Source: Macrocystis pyrifera (taxonomy: Eukaryota > Sar > Phaeophyceae > Laminariales > Laminariaceae). From it: a DNA stretch of 64,000 bases. Both the position numbers and the translations under genes were made by a program. The stretch spans positions 11,984,528 through 12,048,527 of the forward strand of contig JASSKH010000005.1 of the NCBI GenBank assembly GCA_031763025.1, in the 5' to 3' direction. Below, one piece after another: positions 11,152 through 22,735 of this stretch. A model generated the notes under the pieces. It had not been told where the DNA came from. It ran no database searches and saw nothing but the letters and a program-made list of their open reading frames with translations. The first letter of the stretch is position 1; each line of letters starts with the position of its first letter.

Positions 11152-11253
11152 GGGGGACCATAGTAAATAGGACCTACGGCACACACAAAAACCTACATTT
11201 TTACCTATTTTTACTAACCATATTTGGTCCTATATACTACTGTATGGTCCCCC
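11152..11253. mobile_element. MITE-like hairpin, family M (copy 2A)
   Basis: A 102-base element begins GGGGGACCATAGTAAATAGG and ends TATGGTCCCCC, the same family as 7681-7770 but with the G-extended termini. Near-palindromic ends would give a long hairpin transcript. Confidence 0.75.
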
Positions 11254-11270
11254 GCAATAGGAAAATCGGG

Positions 11271-11715
11271 TACGCGATTGTGTCCAACAGTAGCCATCGC
11301 CATCCACAGTAGATTATCGGACGCGCTTCCAAACTAGACTATTGCCTCGCGTACATCGTGGGATGAGTGCAAGACATCCTCGAGATGGCTATCGATGGGT
11401 AGCTTGTACAATCTATTGTGGCCGGCAATGGCCATCGATAGACCTCTCGCACGATCTATTGTGGCCAACAATTAAAATGGGCCACCGATAGACGCACAAT
11501 CTATTGTGGACGGCAATGGCCATCGATCGACATCTCGCACAATCTATTGTGACCTGCAATAGTCATCGATGGACGAGGTTCACCATCTATTGTGTTGGAC
11601 TATGTCCATCGACCGACAGCAGTATCACCAGTCTATTGTCGCCGACAGTATCTATCGATAGATATCTTCCACAATCTATTGTCGCAGACTTACATCGATA
11701 GATCCCCTCCCTTGT
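11271..11715. repeat. Second block of the 43-base array (copy A)
   Basis: It has the same unit as 8230-9880 (CAATCTATTGTGG...GGCCATCGATAGAC), in the sense of the left arm. The block starts with a near repeat of 9823-9876, so the intervening 1.4 kb looks inserted or duplicated into an older continuous array. Confidence 0.75.
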
Positions 11716-11821
11716 ATGTTATCGAAGCAACTCGTACACTATTGTTGTGTCAATGCATTGTCCAGTGTGTGCGGATACACATACACCGCGACGGTCGAAG
11801 AAATTGCAGGTTCGTTTTTTT

Positions 11822-13475
11822 CAGGGTTTTTCGCGGGTCAAGTCAAACCTCACGGGTCGGGTCGGGTCGGGTCGGGTCGGCTCAGCTGACCCGACCCGAC
11901 CCGCGAAAATTCTGAGGTATGTTGACTTGACCCGACCCAACCTCGCGAGATTTTGAAAGCCTCTTGACCCGACCCGACCCGACCCGTGATATTAGAAAAT
12001 CTCCTGACCCGACCCGACCCGACCCGACCCGCGAGATTTCAAAATCTCCTGACCCGACCCGACCCGACCCGCTACTTTCGGATTGCTCCGTGAGACACGG
12101 GTTTCATGCGGGCCAGGTCACCTTGACCCGCGACACCATTTATCTCGACCGGCAGATTCGACCTGTGGATCTGGCCCGTGGGTCGACAATTCAAAAACAA
12201 TTTAATACTCATTTTTGTGCCCAGCAGCGAAATGTGGCCTGGCTGTAGTGGGTATGGATGGATGCGGGCATGCTTATACAGATTTGGCGGTGTTTTAATG
12301 TTTGAATAAGATACCAAAGGAGTTTTATTGAGTATTTGTACGAGAGAAGCCTTCGGGTGAGAGAGCGGGAAGTGTTTCAAGTGTCGGATCCGCGGGCCGG
12401 ATGCGCGGGTCCGACTCGCGGGTCAGCACAAAACAGCTCGCGGGTCACGCTGGCCCGACCCGCGAGTGACCCGTTTCTCACGGGTTATGACCTGACCCGA
12501 CCCGTGAGCTTTCCATCACCTCTTGGCCCGACCCGACCCGACCCGACCCGTGAGATTTGAAAAGTTCTTGACCCGACCCGACCTGACCCGTGAGATTTGA
12601 AAACCTCTTGACCCGACCTGACCCGACCCGCGAGATTTTGAAAGCCTCTTGACCCGACCCGACCCGACCCGCGAGATTTAAAACGATGTTGATCCGACCC
12701 GACCCGGCCCGTGATATTTGAAAATCTCCTGACCCGGCCCGACTCGACCCGCGAGGTTTCAAAACCTCCTGACCCGACCCGACCCGACCCGCCACTTTCG
12801 GACGGACCCGTGATACACGGGTTTCATGCGGGTCAGGTCACCTTGACCCGCGACACCCATTTATCTTGACCCGCAGGTTCGACCTGTGGATCTGGCCCGT
12901 GGGTCGATACTTCAAAAACAATTTAACATTCATTTTTGTGCCCAGCAGCGAGATGTGACCTAGCTGTAGTGGGTATGGATGGATGGATGCGGGCATGCGT
13001 ATACAGATTTGGCGGTGTTTTAATGTTTGAATAAGATACCAAAGGAGTATTATTGAGTATTTGTACGAGAGAAGCCTTCGGGTGAGAGAGCGGGAAGTGT
13101 TTCAAGTGTCGGATCCGCGGGCCGGATGCGCGGGTCCGACCCGCGGGTCAGCAGAAGACAACTCGCGGGTCACGCTGGCCCGACTCGCGGGTGACCCGTT
13201 TCTCACGGGTTATGACCTGACCCGACTCGTGAGCTTTACATCACCTCTTGACCCGACCCGACCCGACCCGTGAGATTTGAAAAGTTCTTGACCCGACCCG
13301 ACCTGACCCGTGAGATTTGAAAACCTCTTGACCCGACCTGACCCGACCCGCGAGATTTTGAAAACCTCTTGACCCGACCCGACTCGACCTGTGAGACTTT
13401 GAACACTTCCTGACCCGACCCGACCGGACCCGACCCATGACACTTTGAACACCTCGTGACCCGTGAAAAGCCCTG
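11822..13475. mobile_element. Non-autonomous hAT-type element with CGGGT repeats (copy A)
   Basis: The left end CAGGGTTTTTCGCGGGTCA and the right end, read in reverse, CAGGGCTTTTCACGGGTCA are terminal inverted repeats. CAGGG ends, 8-base target duplications and CGGGT subterminal repeats are typical of hAT elements. In copy B the 8-base duplication GTTTTTTT is exact; here it differs by one base. The interior holds two related units of about 720 bases (from 12071 and 12791) embedded in GACCC arrays. No transposase is encoded; the RVGSG frames are repeat translations. Confidence 0.85.
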
Positions 13476-14441
13476 GGTTTTTTTGTGTGTGCAGGAAGAG
13501 CAGGGCTGAGTCCCAGCAATACTCGTAATAATAGTGGTACTACTGCTGTGTCCGTGCTAGCACTGCTGTTGTACAGCACTACAGTAGCAGGTAGTGTTGG
13601 ACAGAGCGTACGGTGGTGCAACGTACATGCCACGAGTATTCGTCGCGGTTTGCCAAGCGTCGATCGCACCAGTACCTACAACATCCTATTCACTGCGGTC
13701 TCTTGCCCACCAACACAATGCGAACCACGGCAGCGCGGCTTAGGGTCGTGGATGTGGCAGCATGCTGCTGCCGCGATCGAGTATCGCATGATGGCCCTTC
13801 GTCGGCAAGCAGGGCTGCAGCATCTGCTACAGGTTGGGCTAACTATTAATACTAACTATTAATACACGACTTTTTTTTTTCTCATCCTGTCTGTCTATTT
13901 CTTCTCGGTTTCTGTGGCGACTTGTACAGCTTACCGCATGTGTACCTGATACGTACTTGCGCGGACCTCACCTTTTATTTCTGTCTGAGGTATAGACGTG
14001 CTTCAGATATCACGTGTATTATTCTCTGCTTGTTTTTATTTTATGCTGAGGTATTCTTCTTCCACTCCAGTGTTACTGGTTATTGGACAGAGTGGAGCCT
14101 GTCCTGCGGCCACGGATTGTATCGTATTGTGGCGATGCAACAAAAACAATACCAGGTACCTGGTACCACACAAGACCGGCCTATCCCCACACACCTATTT
14201 TTGGTCGGCGATGTTTATCGCAGTACTAAGCGAAAACACTTGCCGACGACGTCGTTGTGTACTGACTCACCTGGTCAACAGAGTCTTGTCGTTCTGGAAC
14301 AGGATAGATGCCAACCGCCGTCGCGTCACCAGCTGATGTGTCTCCTTGTCCTCGTGGGCTCGTTTCGTCTTGGGTTTGTACAGGTTTTATAATATTTTAT
14401 TGGCATGTTCGTGCAGGGGAATAGTATTCCATGTTGCCAAC
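13476..14441 (+). other. Possible exons, unassigned
   Basis: A stretch conserved in B (54302-55261). On the plus strand the frame ending AGLQHLLQ at a CAG/GT-like junction near 13828 looks mildly coding, but the flanking frames change between copies and no motif is recognised. A T-run at 13871 marks the start of a less coding-like stretch. I would not call a gene here. Confidence 0.25.
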
Positions 14442-14484
14442 CCGTTGGGGGGGGCACTGGGCCTATAGGTCGGGTGGGAATCTT

Positions 14485-14585
14485 AAAGTCGGCGCACTCT
14501 CATTGGTTAAACCCTATATATATTTACGATTTACCGAGCGAGATTAAAGTACGGGTTTTAAAGTCGGCGCATGTCATTGGCCAAG
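14485..14585 (+). promoter_or_regulatory. Possible promoter with doubled CCAAT-like block
   Basis: The string TTAAAGTCGGCGCA followed by CATTGG (inverted CCAAT box) occurs twice about 70 bases apart (14488 and 14558), with a TATATATA run between them. It lies just upstream of the CAG-rich coding stretch, so it may be that gene's promoter. This is inferred from motif and position only. Confidence 0.3.
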
Positions 14586-14657
14586 CGTCCGAAATCACCC
14601 CGAAATCACTGGACTGTCACGTTTCGTGTACGAGCCGCACTTTCCTCGCGGCGCCAG

Positions 14658-15079
14658 CACATCATCAGCACAAGAGCAGTAGCAGAAGCAGCACAGCAGC
14701 AGCAGAACAGCAGCAGCGGCAGCAGCAGCATCAGCAGCAGCAGCAGCAGTCAGCGCTCTCCGTGTCAGGCTTCAGACGCCGTAGAGGAGAAGCAGTGCCA
14801 GGAGGAGTACCAACAGCCGCCAGCAGCAGCACTCTCAAAGCAGTCGACTTCAAGGGGAAGGCCGTGCTATTATACTACAGCAGTAGAGAGAAGCACCAGT
14901 GCCTGCACCAACGACAGCAAGCAGCGGCAGCAGCAGCAGCAGCAACAACAACAACAGCAACAACCATATCAGCAGACCAGGCAGCGGTAGCAGCAGGGAG
15001 CAACCTATCAGACAGCTCGAGCTCTCCTACGAGACCAGGCTCAAGATCTACGGGGGCAACGGCTTGAAGCCGCCCATTC
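14658..15079 (+). CDS. CAG-rich (Gln/Ser) exon, unassigned
   Basis: CAG repeats at 14690-14760 and 14920-14965 encode Gln, Ser or Ala runs depending on frame. The most protein-like frame near the end reads REQPIRQLELSYETR, then GNGLKPPIRLYSQ, and meets a donor-like CAG/GTGAAC at 15089. The frame across the repeat is ambiguous, so limits are approximate. CAG-rich coding DNA is a known trait of brown algal genomes; the function of this protein is unknown. It is absent from copy B, being within the 5.43 kb block. Confidence 0.35.
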
Positions 15080-15342
15080 GGTTGTATTCACAGGTGAACT
15101 GCAGGTTGTATTACTCTGTTTTTATGTTGCACGCTTGACCCAGCAGCCAGAGAACAGCAAAACAACCACCAACTTAGCAATGTTATGACGGTGGTCAAGA
15201 GCAGACTTGCCTGTTTCGTCAGAACCAGTGATGTAGTTTGTCTTTCTACAACTCGACATCGCCTGTACCGGTCGTCCGTCGTCCGTCTCGCTTGTTGAAC
15301 CCATCCCCAGATGACTCCTGTACTGACCGCCCAATGCTTCAG

Positions 15343-15530
15343 GAGGCAACGGAGGCAACGGGGATCAGTACATGGAGAACGAGCTGATCGTCGTGATCCA
15401 GCCGGCCCGTCTTCTCCAAAAGCTAGAGATGGAGTCCCTGCCGAGTATTGTGTTCGCCCCCCCCGCCGCCGCCGATGTTGTTCATGCCCTTCGTAAGAGC
15501 GACCAGCCGTGCGGAAAAGGAGGAGGTTCT
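15343..15530 (+). CDS. Probable exon, unassigned protein
   Basis: After an acceptor-like CTTCAG at 15337-15342 the frame reads GGNGGNGDQYMENELIVVIQ, then PARLLQKLEMES and AADVVHALRKSDQPCGK. The amphipathic, low-repeat composition looks like true protein. It may continue the CAG-rich exon upstream, but the phases could not be joined with confidence and the 3' limit is approximate. No domain is recognised. It is absent from copy B. Confidence 0.35.
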
Positions 15531-15685
15531 TGGTGTGGACGCGGGTGGGAGACGGTCGATTCGGGGAGTAAAAAGGGGCGGCCATTAATGCACCCCCCTA
15601 GCACGGCACGCCCTTCCTCTCCCACATGCAGAGGGTCCCTTCTGGGTTCACAAAGGAGACGTTCCCTACTGCTCTCGAGGGTCGA

Positions 15686-16743
15686 TCAAGGTGAGCGTAG
15701 CCAACCGCGACAAATAACATCTTGGTACGTTTTTTTTCCTGTGTCCCTTTTTTTTTGGCAGGAGTACCTGCACTCTTTTTTTTGTCTTTGCACCAACTTG
15801 CACGGCGACCGCCTTTCTTTCTGCTCGATGGCCCCCCTGCGCTGACTAGTACCACCATCAAAGCGGATGCTGCGCAGGTTTTTTAACAACTGCGGCGTAG
15901 AAGCGGCGAATACCTTGTACTTGCACCCGCTCGCCAAGTTGAAATTGGTAGCATACTCGTCGCGATAACACGCCGCTATGACGGCATGCCTGCTGGAGAA
16001 ACAATTGCCGAACAGCGCCATTCCGTTCTCCCGCTGCACGAGCGCTCGTCTCAACGACACAAAACAGGACTAAGGTTACATGATACTTCCACCTCGGTCG
16101 TTCTGTGCAAAGTGTGCCATCTCCTCGCCTCTGCGTTCCCTGAACCTGAGGACCTGGCGCCTGGTTTGAAATATATGGAGGAAAATAGAAAATACGGTCG
16201 CCGGTCAAAGCTCTATCATCGAATATGTCGGTACTGCAATACGTAACCGCAACGCCCAGCGCCCCTCGAGTGCTACACACAGAAGTACCCTCGTCCTTCT
16301 CGCCCTCGTCCACGCCCCTCTGCGCGAAACAGATCTCGTCTACGCCCTATCGGCAAAACAGGTGTGTCTGTACAGCATCAGCTACTCTCCCCGCGAGTGA
16401 AGCTCTCTGTCACGGCGAAGCTCGGACGCAGCTGGTCGGGCTGTGGGGAGGGGTCACGATCATGAGGGAACATTACTAGGTGCTTTCGCCCGTTACGCCA
16501 GGTCGCCGCCAATACCTGTGTGATGAAAGGCCGGGCAAGCGACGAGCAAGCGTTGCACGGAACGACATGCGGTATCCACTGCCGCAGGCCAGGGCACAGC
16601 GCCCCGAACCGGCGCCCAACCAGGAAATCGCAGCGAACGGTGACGAGGGGTTTGATGCAGCCGTAGAGGCGAGCGTGCTGCTCAGGAAGGAAGAGGGTTT
16701 CTTGAGGGAGGGGTGGGGGGGGGGGGGGGGTACGCCAAGACAA
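15686..16743 (-). CDS. Possible exostosin-like (GT47) glycosyltransferase fragments
   Basis: On the minus strand, 16743-16378 encodes TWRNGRKHLVMFPHDRD, which resembles the WN..GRDH..V.PHD block of GT47 exostosin-family enzymes that build cell-wall or matrix glycans. Downstream, 16313-15858 includes FYFPPYISNQ and ERNGAVRQLFLQQ, loosely like later blocks of that family, in other frames or exons. The plus strand of 16480-16730 is also open and protein-like, so even the strand is not certain. Exon limits are not resolved. It is unique to copy A. Confidence 0.3.
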
Positions 16744-17112
16744 AACACGGCCAGAGTCTGCTCAACCTGCCTCTTCGATGATTTAGCGTTGCGGGGCGTA
16801 TATATCATCCGCAGGCGGAATCTTATAAGCCACCGCTGGACGATGGTGCGGAGGCAATGGCGACTTCAACAACGAGGACCTTCCTACCGGGAACACCGCG
16901 AAAGGAGCAGGTGAGTCAATGGTTGTTTGCTGGGGCTCTAACGTGAGGATGGCATGCGTGTAAACATTCTACTTTTTTGCGTATGGTGGAGTCTGACACT
17001 TCTGATGCTAGCGAACGATATTGTGTAGCCCTTGCGTGTGATTGAGACTTCGGTTTCACTGTCCTATACGCTCATCTGGCGTGGACCGCATAATTTTTGA
17101 ACCAATTGCCAG

Positions 17113-17240
17113 ATAATTCTGATGCCGGAGGTGGCGACGCTGCAGGTGGAACCAGAGCAGGCACCAAGTGGATCGGTCTCGCCCTTGGTCTGGACGACAA
17201 AGTCGCGGGTCTAATGCGACCAGACGACAGGGATATACAG
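17113..17240 (+). CDS. Possible exon, unassigned
   Basis: Bounded by an acceptor-like TTGCCAG and a donor CAG/GTGAGC, this 128-base stretch reads GTKWIGLALGLDDKVAGLM then RPDDRDIQ. Further exon-like frames follow at about 17660-17880 (APPKGLSTAVATPRMF) and 17930-18100, but their phases could not be joined. No family is recognised. Confidence 0.3.
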
Positions 17241-18549
17241 GTGAGCGGCGGGTGTAGATGCTTGTATAACTATCGAAACGACATGTAGAGGCTTGTTCAC
17301 TTCGGTGCGTGTGTTGGCAGCCTGCTCGCGGTTACGAATCGTGCTAAGGCAAGGGGAGTACTCTTGTTGGCAGGGAGATGGCTAGCTAGTTTTCTTGGAA
17401 AAATAGATAGCAGTACTAATGTAGTAATATAACTTCTATAATGTGATATGTAAACTGGGTCAAATGCGCGTACCTTTCGGATGTACAAGATTGGATGCTC
17501 ACTAAAATCGGCGGGAACGCTTCGAAGTCGTTTTCGGGCCACAACCAATCACCGCTGTTGCGGCTACACTATTCTTGCCTTCTGGTTGCGTCATATATTC
17601 TTAGCTACCGCCGGTATCTTTGCACCCTCTTCGTCTTTTCCACCAACAGGAAGATAGCTAGCCAACTACAAAGCTATGCTTCGGTGTCTGCGAAACGCGC
17701 ATGACTCCCGATCATGAAAATCGCCGCGGGGTCGTCAGGGGGATGATGCAGCAAGCACCGCCCAAAGGTTTAAGCACTGCCGTGGCCACGCCTCGAATGT
17801 TTACTCCCAACCCCTCAATGCGGGATTCGTTGGCGGCACCCATCGTCGCGGCCGGGACGGTGGAGGCAGGGGTGGAGATGTGAATCCTCGCCTTGTGGGT
17901 AGATATCGCCAGGGGGGGGGTGGGCGGAGGGAATGGCGGTCGTACACCGATGGAGAATTCCGGAAGTTGCCAGGAATGCGCACAACGCAAGGGTGGATGG
18001 TCTCAGATCGACCCTGGACCCATTTTTGGACGAGCAAGGACGTATCGTGCCTGCTGACCCTCGCCCTGAGAAGGAAAACGAACGCAGAGGAAAATTGAGT
18101 TTCCTCCTTGCAAGTTCCCATTGGTCCGTGGGTCGTACGAGGAATTTAAATATGGCTGTCGTGGTCGCAGAGGCGATTGTCTTTAGTTGCCACTGACGTT
18201 AAACATGGACTAACGTGCAGGGTTTAGTGTAGCCCTGGCTGCTGCTGAAAATACGTTTTTCGATTGAAATCGTCTACCAGGTACTTGTTAAGGAACGTCT
18301 CGGCGTTTTCCGTGTATTGCAATATGTTTTCTTGGAGAAGGCCGAGGGCGACGTAGATCTGCGTTGTATGTGTTGTCTAAAATGCAGTGAACTTCGTCAT
18401 TATATCACCAGACAACTCTCCATGTATCCGTGTTTAACATAGTGGTATATTTTACGAGATACCACTTCCTTCGGACACGTTGCGGTGAGTATCTCATGTA
18501 CGTGTGATCGTTCTGTGTCGTCCGAGATAAAATTCTAGAGCAGCTATTA

Positions 18550-19872
18550 ATAGCTGCAGTCGTACATAATGTTTTTTCTTGTTTTTCGTTGCCTATATTT
18601 GTGACGACACCCCCACAACCCTTCATCTGCATCAAATATATCTGCACTGCCAGTCTATGTGGAAAGTACCAGGTATTCCAACGTGAAAAATCGTTTTGCA
18701 ATCGGATTTTATCTCGAGCGGATATGCACTATTACTTGAAGTCGACTTTTGACGTTAAACAACAGAATCTTGCCCTCTATATACCAGAACACAGGTAAAG
18801 GAGCCCACTGTAAAAGTAAATGACAGGAAAATAAGAAGTTTGACAGCGGTTGTACTGAAGTCAGTATAGAACGTAACTTTCCCGAATAAGAAATTCGGGC
18901 GAGACCAGCATCCCTGCTTCTTTTTTTTCCTCACTATTATCAAGTGTTTTGTAGTGTACTTCGCCCAAGAAAAACGTTTACATAGCCAAAAACGCCCGTT
19001 ATAAAGATTTTGTGCAAATATCGCTGAACCTACCTATAGAGGTTATTTTATTATTTTGTCAGGGGGGGGGCTAACATCGCTCAGGCTTGAAGGGTTCGTT
19101 TCTTAGGGCGAAGCTTGGAGAGGGCCAGATGGCTGTAAATCGTAGATGGTGCATTTGTGTGCGTTGTGTCGTTAAATGCTGTGAGTTTTGATAAATTCAA
19201 GATATGTGTTGTAAACGAGTCGAATAAAATGAGAATCCCGGTACACAAGAGTTCGGTGAATCGTGTTTGGTCGTTACTTATCACGACATCCTTTCATTCT
19301 ATAGAGTTGTCAGTAGGTCGCTGATGTCGCACTTATTACGTTTAAATATTTTTGAGGTTGCCTACTTTGACCGCACCGCCTCTACAACACATTATCTTCA
19401 ACAAAACACCCACCCAACCACTTCATCCGAATAGTGCCAAAGATTGAAACGTAAAAAACCGCTTGTCAATCGGACCTTATCTCGAAGAGCTACCTACCAT
19501 TACTTGAAATCGACTTATATCGCTGTGAAAGTTTTTCTGCTCTTCTGTCATGACACCATGATGAACACAAGGGAAACAGAGTACTTGTACTGTACAGATA
19601 GGTATTTTTACACATTATATACACGAGGAGTAAAAAAGAGATATTATACGACAATAAGAAAATTCGAGATCCTTTGTACTGTTATTATCTGTGGAATACA
19701 TTTTCAATAATAAGAAATCCAACCTGGGCCGGCATTCTTGTTTCTTATTTTTTCTTGAGGCTAATAAGTGTTCTGCGCTGAACACTCCCGAGAAAAACGC
19801 CTTTATATTTTTTTTCGCGCTTCGCGCGAAAAATCGATATATAAATATGGACCCCTACCTATGGTCGCTGAG
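18550..19872. repeat. Two diverged copies of a 0.5 kb repeat
   Basis: Segment 18590-19060 resembles 19360-19870 in order: C-rich block, a TCGTTTTGCAATCGGA/GCTTGTCAATCGGA block, TTATCTCGA, ATTACTTGAA.TCGACTT, then AAGAAAT...TTCTT and GAGAAAAACG/AAGAAAAACG. Identity is clearly below that of the segmental duplication, so it is older. AT-rich, with no gene supported. It may be an unrecognised transposon family. Confidence 0.5.
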
Positions 19873-19883
19873 CCGTTGGGGGG

Positions 19884-21890
19884 CCCGTACTCACCTGCTC
19901 CCCCATCCCCTTAGCAGCAGCAACAGCAGTAGCCTTTACGAGAGACCTGAATCAGGAATTATTGTATTGGATAAAGAATAAGAATCGGGGAACGAAAAGT
20001 GCTGCAGGTAGACATGCAGGCCAATCATTTGGCTTCCTGATCTACCGACGGCGGCTGGACAAAGATCGTGTTTCTTCGATTTTAAAATTCGTACTGCTGG
20101 CTGTACTGCTGTGTAGCACTGCTGGTGCTGGTGTATGCTCGTACCTGGTATGTTCCTTGGCCGGACATGTTAGAATATTGTTTTCATTGGCTGTTGGGCT
20201 TTATACCGGGTGCATACAATATACCCCGGACAAATTTGAGTTTGAAGTACAGTGTGTGTCTGGCTCCAAAGGCGCTGTAGTAGGAGACCGCGGCTTGGCC
20301 CCTTGACCGATCGGCACCCAACATATAAAAAAAATCGGTACGAGTATACAACAGCCAAAAGAGTAGAGCTGTGAGTTGGATGATTAATCTGTAATACTCG
20401 CCAGCTGGGTACGTGATGCAGTTGCAGTCGTTGCAGCCCTGCCAATTATCCAATAAATTTGGTTTCCTAGTTTATGGAAGACTTCTTTCGTACGGGATGC
20501 GGTGCCTATTTCCCCGTGAGACCACTCATCCGAAGAGAGAGAGACAGAGAGCTGAAAGGGCCGCTGCAACTCCCGTTGTCATCGACGGTGCCGGTGCCGA
20601 AGATCGTTTGCGTTTCTGCTGTCAATACTTTCAGTATGTAGAATGAGGCCAAATAGCGCCAGCCGACTAAGTCAACTAAAGTCAGCTGGTTGGCTGGTCT
20701 CACCGATCAAGTGATAACTAGCCGGTAAATTCAACGAACTCACAGAGCTATTATACGAGTACAATATACTATAATATACTAAAAAACATATTAAAGTATA
20801 CTACAGTATCTTATTAATGTAACCCACATCTGAATTGTGCATTATAACGGTAGGGTCCGTTCATGTTCATGCGACCGATGGTTGGTGCGTCTACACTAGT
20901 CTTGATCTATACGCGCACATCAGGAATAATAAGTGAAACACTGCGGTGCGGCTGGCTGTCGTGGCGAGCGTAAAGTATGGCGTACCAGGTATTTTGTTTG
21001 TGGTTAGTAGGCATGCGCCATCTGATGGGCGTCGATCAGCCTTGTGATCCGTAATGTGCTGGAATATGCTGCGAAAACAACAGTTCTTCAATTCCGACTA
21101 TGCTACTGGTAATATGATAAGTAGTTTATCTCCACAATGTGGGTGTGCAGCTGCTATTGGCGTCAAGTCATTATAAACCCTTGGGGACTATCATACTTGA
21201 GAGGAAAGATATGTTGAAAAGTAAAAGACGATTGCCGAACCGGGCACACGATGGTTGAAGCAAGCAACCTTAGGCGAATCATGGGGCAAGGAGTATGTCC
21301 GGACTGCTATACGTAAAAGGCAAGCAGTTGTACGACACGCGCGCAGGCAGCATGATCGTAGTGACACCTGTAGTGTACTGCTGCACGCTCCTGCTACAAA
21401 GACGAGTGAAGATCGCAGTTCTACCGTAGTGTTTGGGGTCGCCATGCAGTGCACCCCCAAAAGGGGTATGCCCCCTATTAATCTGATACCTACGCAAGAC
21501 GCCATTTGCAATTTCTGTTGCATTCCTATCCGTAACCCTATGTCGGAAACTGTCGACTGAAAGGCCCCCTCAACTTGCTCAGAACACATCAGGTATATAC
21601 TACGCCGTGCTTCTCATTTTCAGATAGCCATCGTAGAGGTATCCAGGGCCAAGGACTTGGACTTTGAACTTGACACCCCTTTGCTCGACTTTCTACCTTT
21701 GGCGTGGTCCACGTGAGGCCCGCGCCATGTCGCTTGAAGCAGCATCCCCCTCGCTCGCTACCCCCAACCACAAAATCAAACGTTTTCGTGTCGCATATTT
21801 ATCTGCTTCTCTCTCTCTGTCTTTGTCTCCTACTGTAGTAGACGGAAACTAGCGCCGCGCAACACTTCTCCTCAATGGAGACCACTCCTG
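19884..21890. other. Stretch without a supported gene
   Basis: Conserved in B (55273-57264). The plus frame ending near 20306 is hydrophobic (KFVLLAVLLCSTAGAG), but B gains a stop inside it, so selection on it is doubtful. A terminal-exon-like frame (EVSRAKDLDFELDTPLLDF) follows an acceptor TTTTCAG at 21618-21624 and stops near 21714; it is preserved in B but cannot be linked to other exons. Confidence 0.35.
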
Positions 21891-22162
21891 ACCCCAATCA
21901 TACCACTGCCCGTCCCAAACATGCCACTTACCCTCCTCCCTGCCCCCACCCCCAAACATGCCACTGACCCCTCCTTCCCAAAAATACAACGAGCCATTGA
22001 CCCCACCACCCCCCACAGTACACCCCCAAACTATTTTGAAGCGCAATGTGCGATTTCCTTGAGGAACACCCAAAGCTGTGGGGATGCGAGACGGCGCTAG
22101 ACCTGTCGAGCTATTGCTCCCGATTGGTTGACGGCAAATGGACGCGGTCGAGCGTTTACGTT

Positions 22163-22642
22163 TCATTGACTGGCGGCAAATGATCGCGGCGAGTATCGGA
22201 GACGCGCTCCGGGGTCTCTTGGGCATGCAGGCGGTGAGAGCGAGAGGCCCACATTTTTCTGGCACTGCTGCGGTTTGGGCTTGTTTTCGTGCGTGTTGCC
22301 TTCCTCTTTCGCAATATGTTGTGATTGCTCTCCTTCGGTGGCTTGCTTTTTTTGCCTAAATGCTTTTGTGCTTGGTTCCGTGTATCCTCGCTTGCTTGCT
22401 GGCGTTCTTACTTCCTCGCAACCCTGTAGCACAATGCGAGTGGCGGCTTCGGCACCGACATTGACCGCTCCTCCCGGCACGCGCACGTGACCGCCATCTC
22501 CACCGCTGCCCCCGCCACCGCCGCAACCCCCGACGATGGCAGGCCCTTCCTTTAATCCAATCGCTGGTTGGTCTATCGTCGACTGCAGGTCACCGATCAC
22601 AGGCAGGAGATCGCCGATCATGGGCGGACGGCTGCCGATCAT
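22163..22642 (-). CDS. Hypothetical 159-residue protein (copy A)
   Basis: An ATG-to-stop frame kept at identical length in copy B (57537-58016), with only two residue differences seen (M/V and K/Q near the start). The N-terminus has a repeated P.IGDL motif, then comes a Gly-rich loop (GGCGGGGGSGGDGG) and a basic, Gln-rich C-terminus. No domain is recognised. The opposite strand has a kinase-like fragment (FIDWRQMIAASIGDALRG, 22165-22206), so this frame could be a shadow of a decayed plus-strand gene. Confidence 0.3.
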   Translation of the reverse strand: MIGSRPPMIGDLLPVIGDLQSTIDQPAIGLKEGPAIVGGCGGGGGSGGDGGHVRVPGGAVNVGAEAATRIVLQGCEEVRTPASKRGYTEPSTKAFRQKKQATEGEQSQHIAKEEGNTHENKPKPQQCQKNVGLSLSPPACPRDPGARLRYSPRSFAASQ

Positions 22643-22735
22643 GTCGAGTGCCGCAACGGGGGGGTGTCAAGAAACTCTCCCAGGAAAGGCATGCTCTGAC
22701 TCTTGCCATATCATTCCGCATGTTGCCCGAGCAAG

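Larger units (their letters stand above)
14442..19872. other. 5.43 kb block present only in copy A
   Basis: In copy B the sequence jumps from the equivalent of 14452 to that of 19884. The 11-base string CCGTTGGGGGG stands at both edges in A (14442-14452 and 19873-19883) and once in B (55262-55272). The block contains CAG-rich coding sequence, several exon-like stretches on both strands and two diverged copies of a 0.5 kb repeat. Loss from B by recombination between the 11-base repeats is the simplest reading. An insertion with an 11-base target duplication is less likely, as no terminal inverted repeats are seen. Confidence 0.8.

Noticed and set aside
11747-13669. RVGSGRVGSG-type proteins over the GACCC arrays
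   Set aside because: They are translations of hAT subterminal repeats in several frames and not genes.
14442-19883. Transposon with an 11-base target duplication
   Set aside because: The edges lack inverted repeats and the block holds exon-like sequence; deletion between short repeats explains it better.
19962-20306. Membrane protein frame
   Set aside because: Copy B has an in-frame stop within it and no motif supports it.
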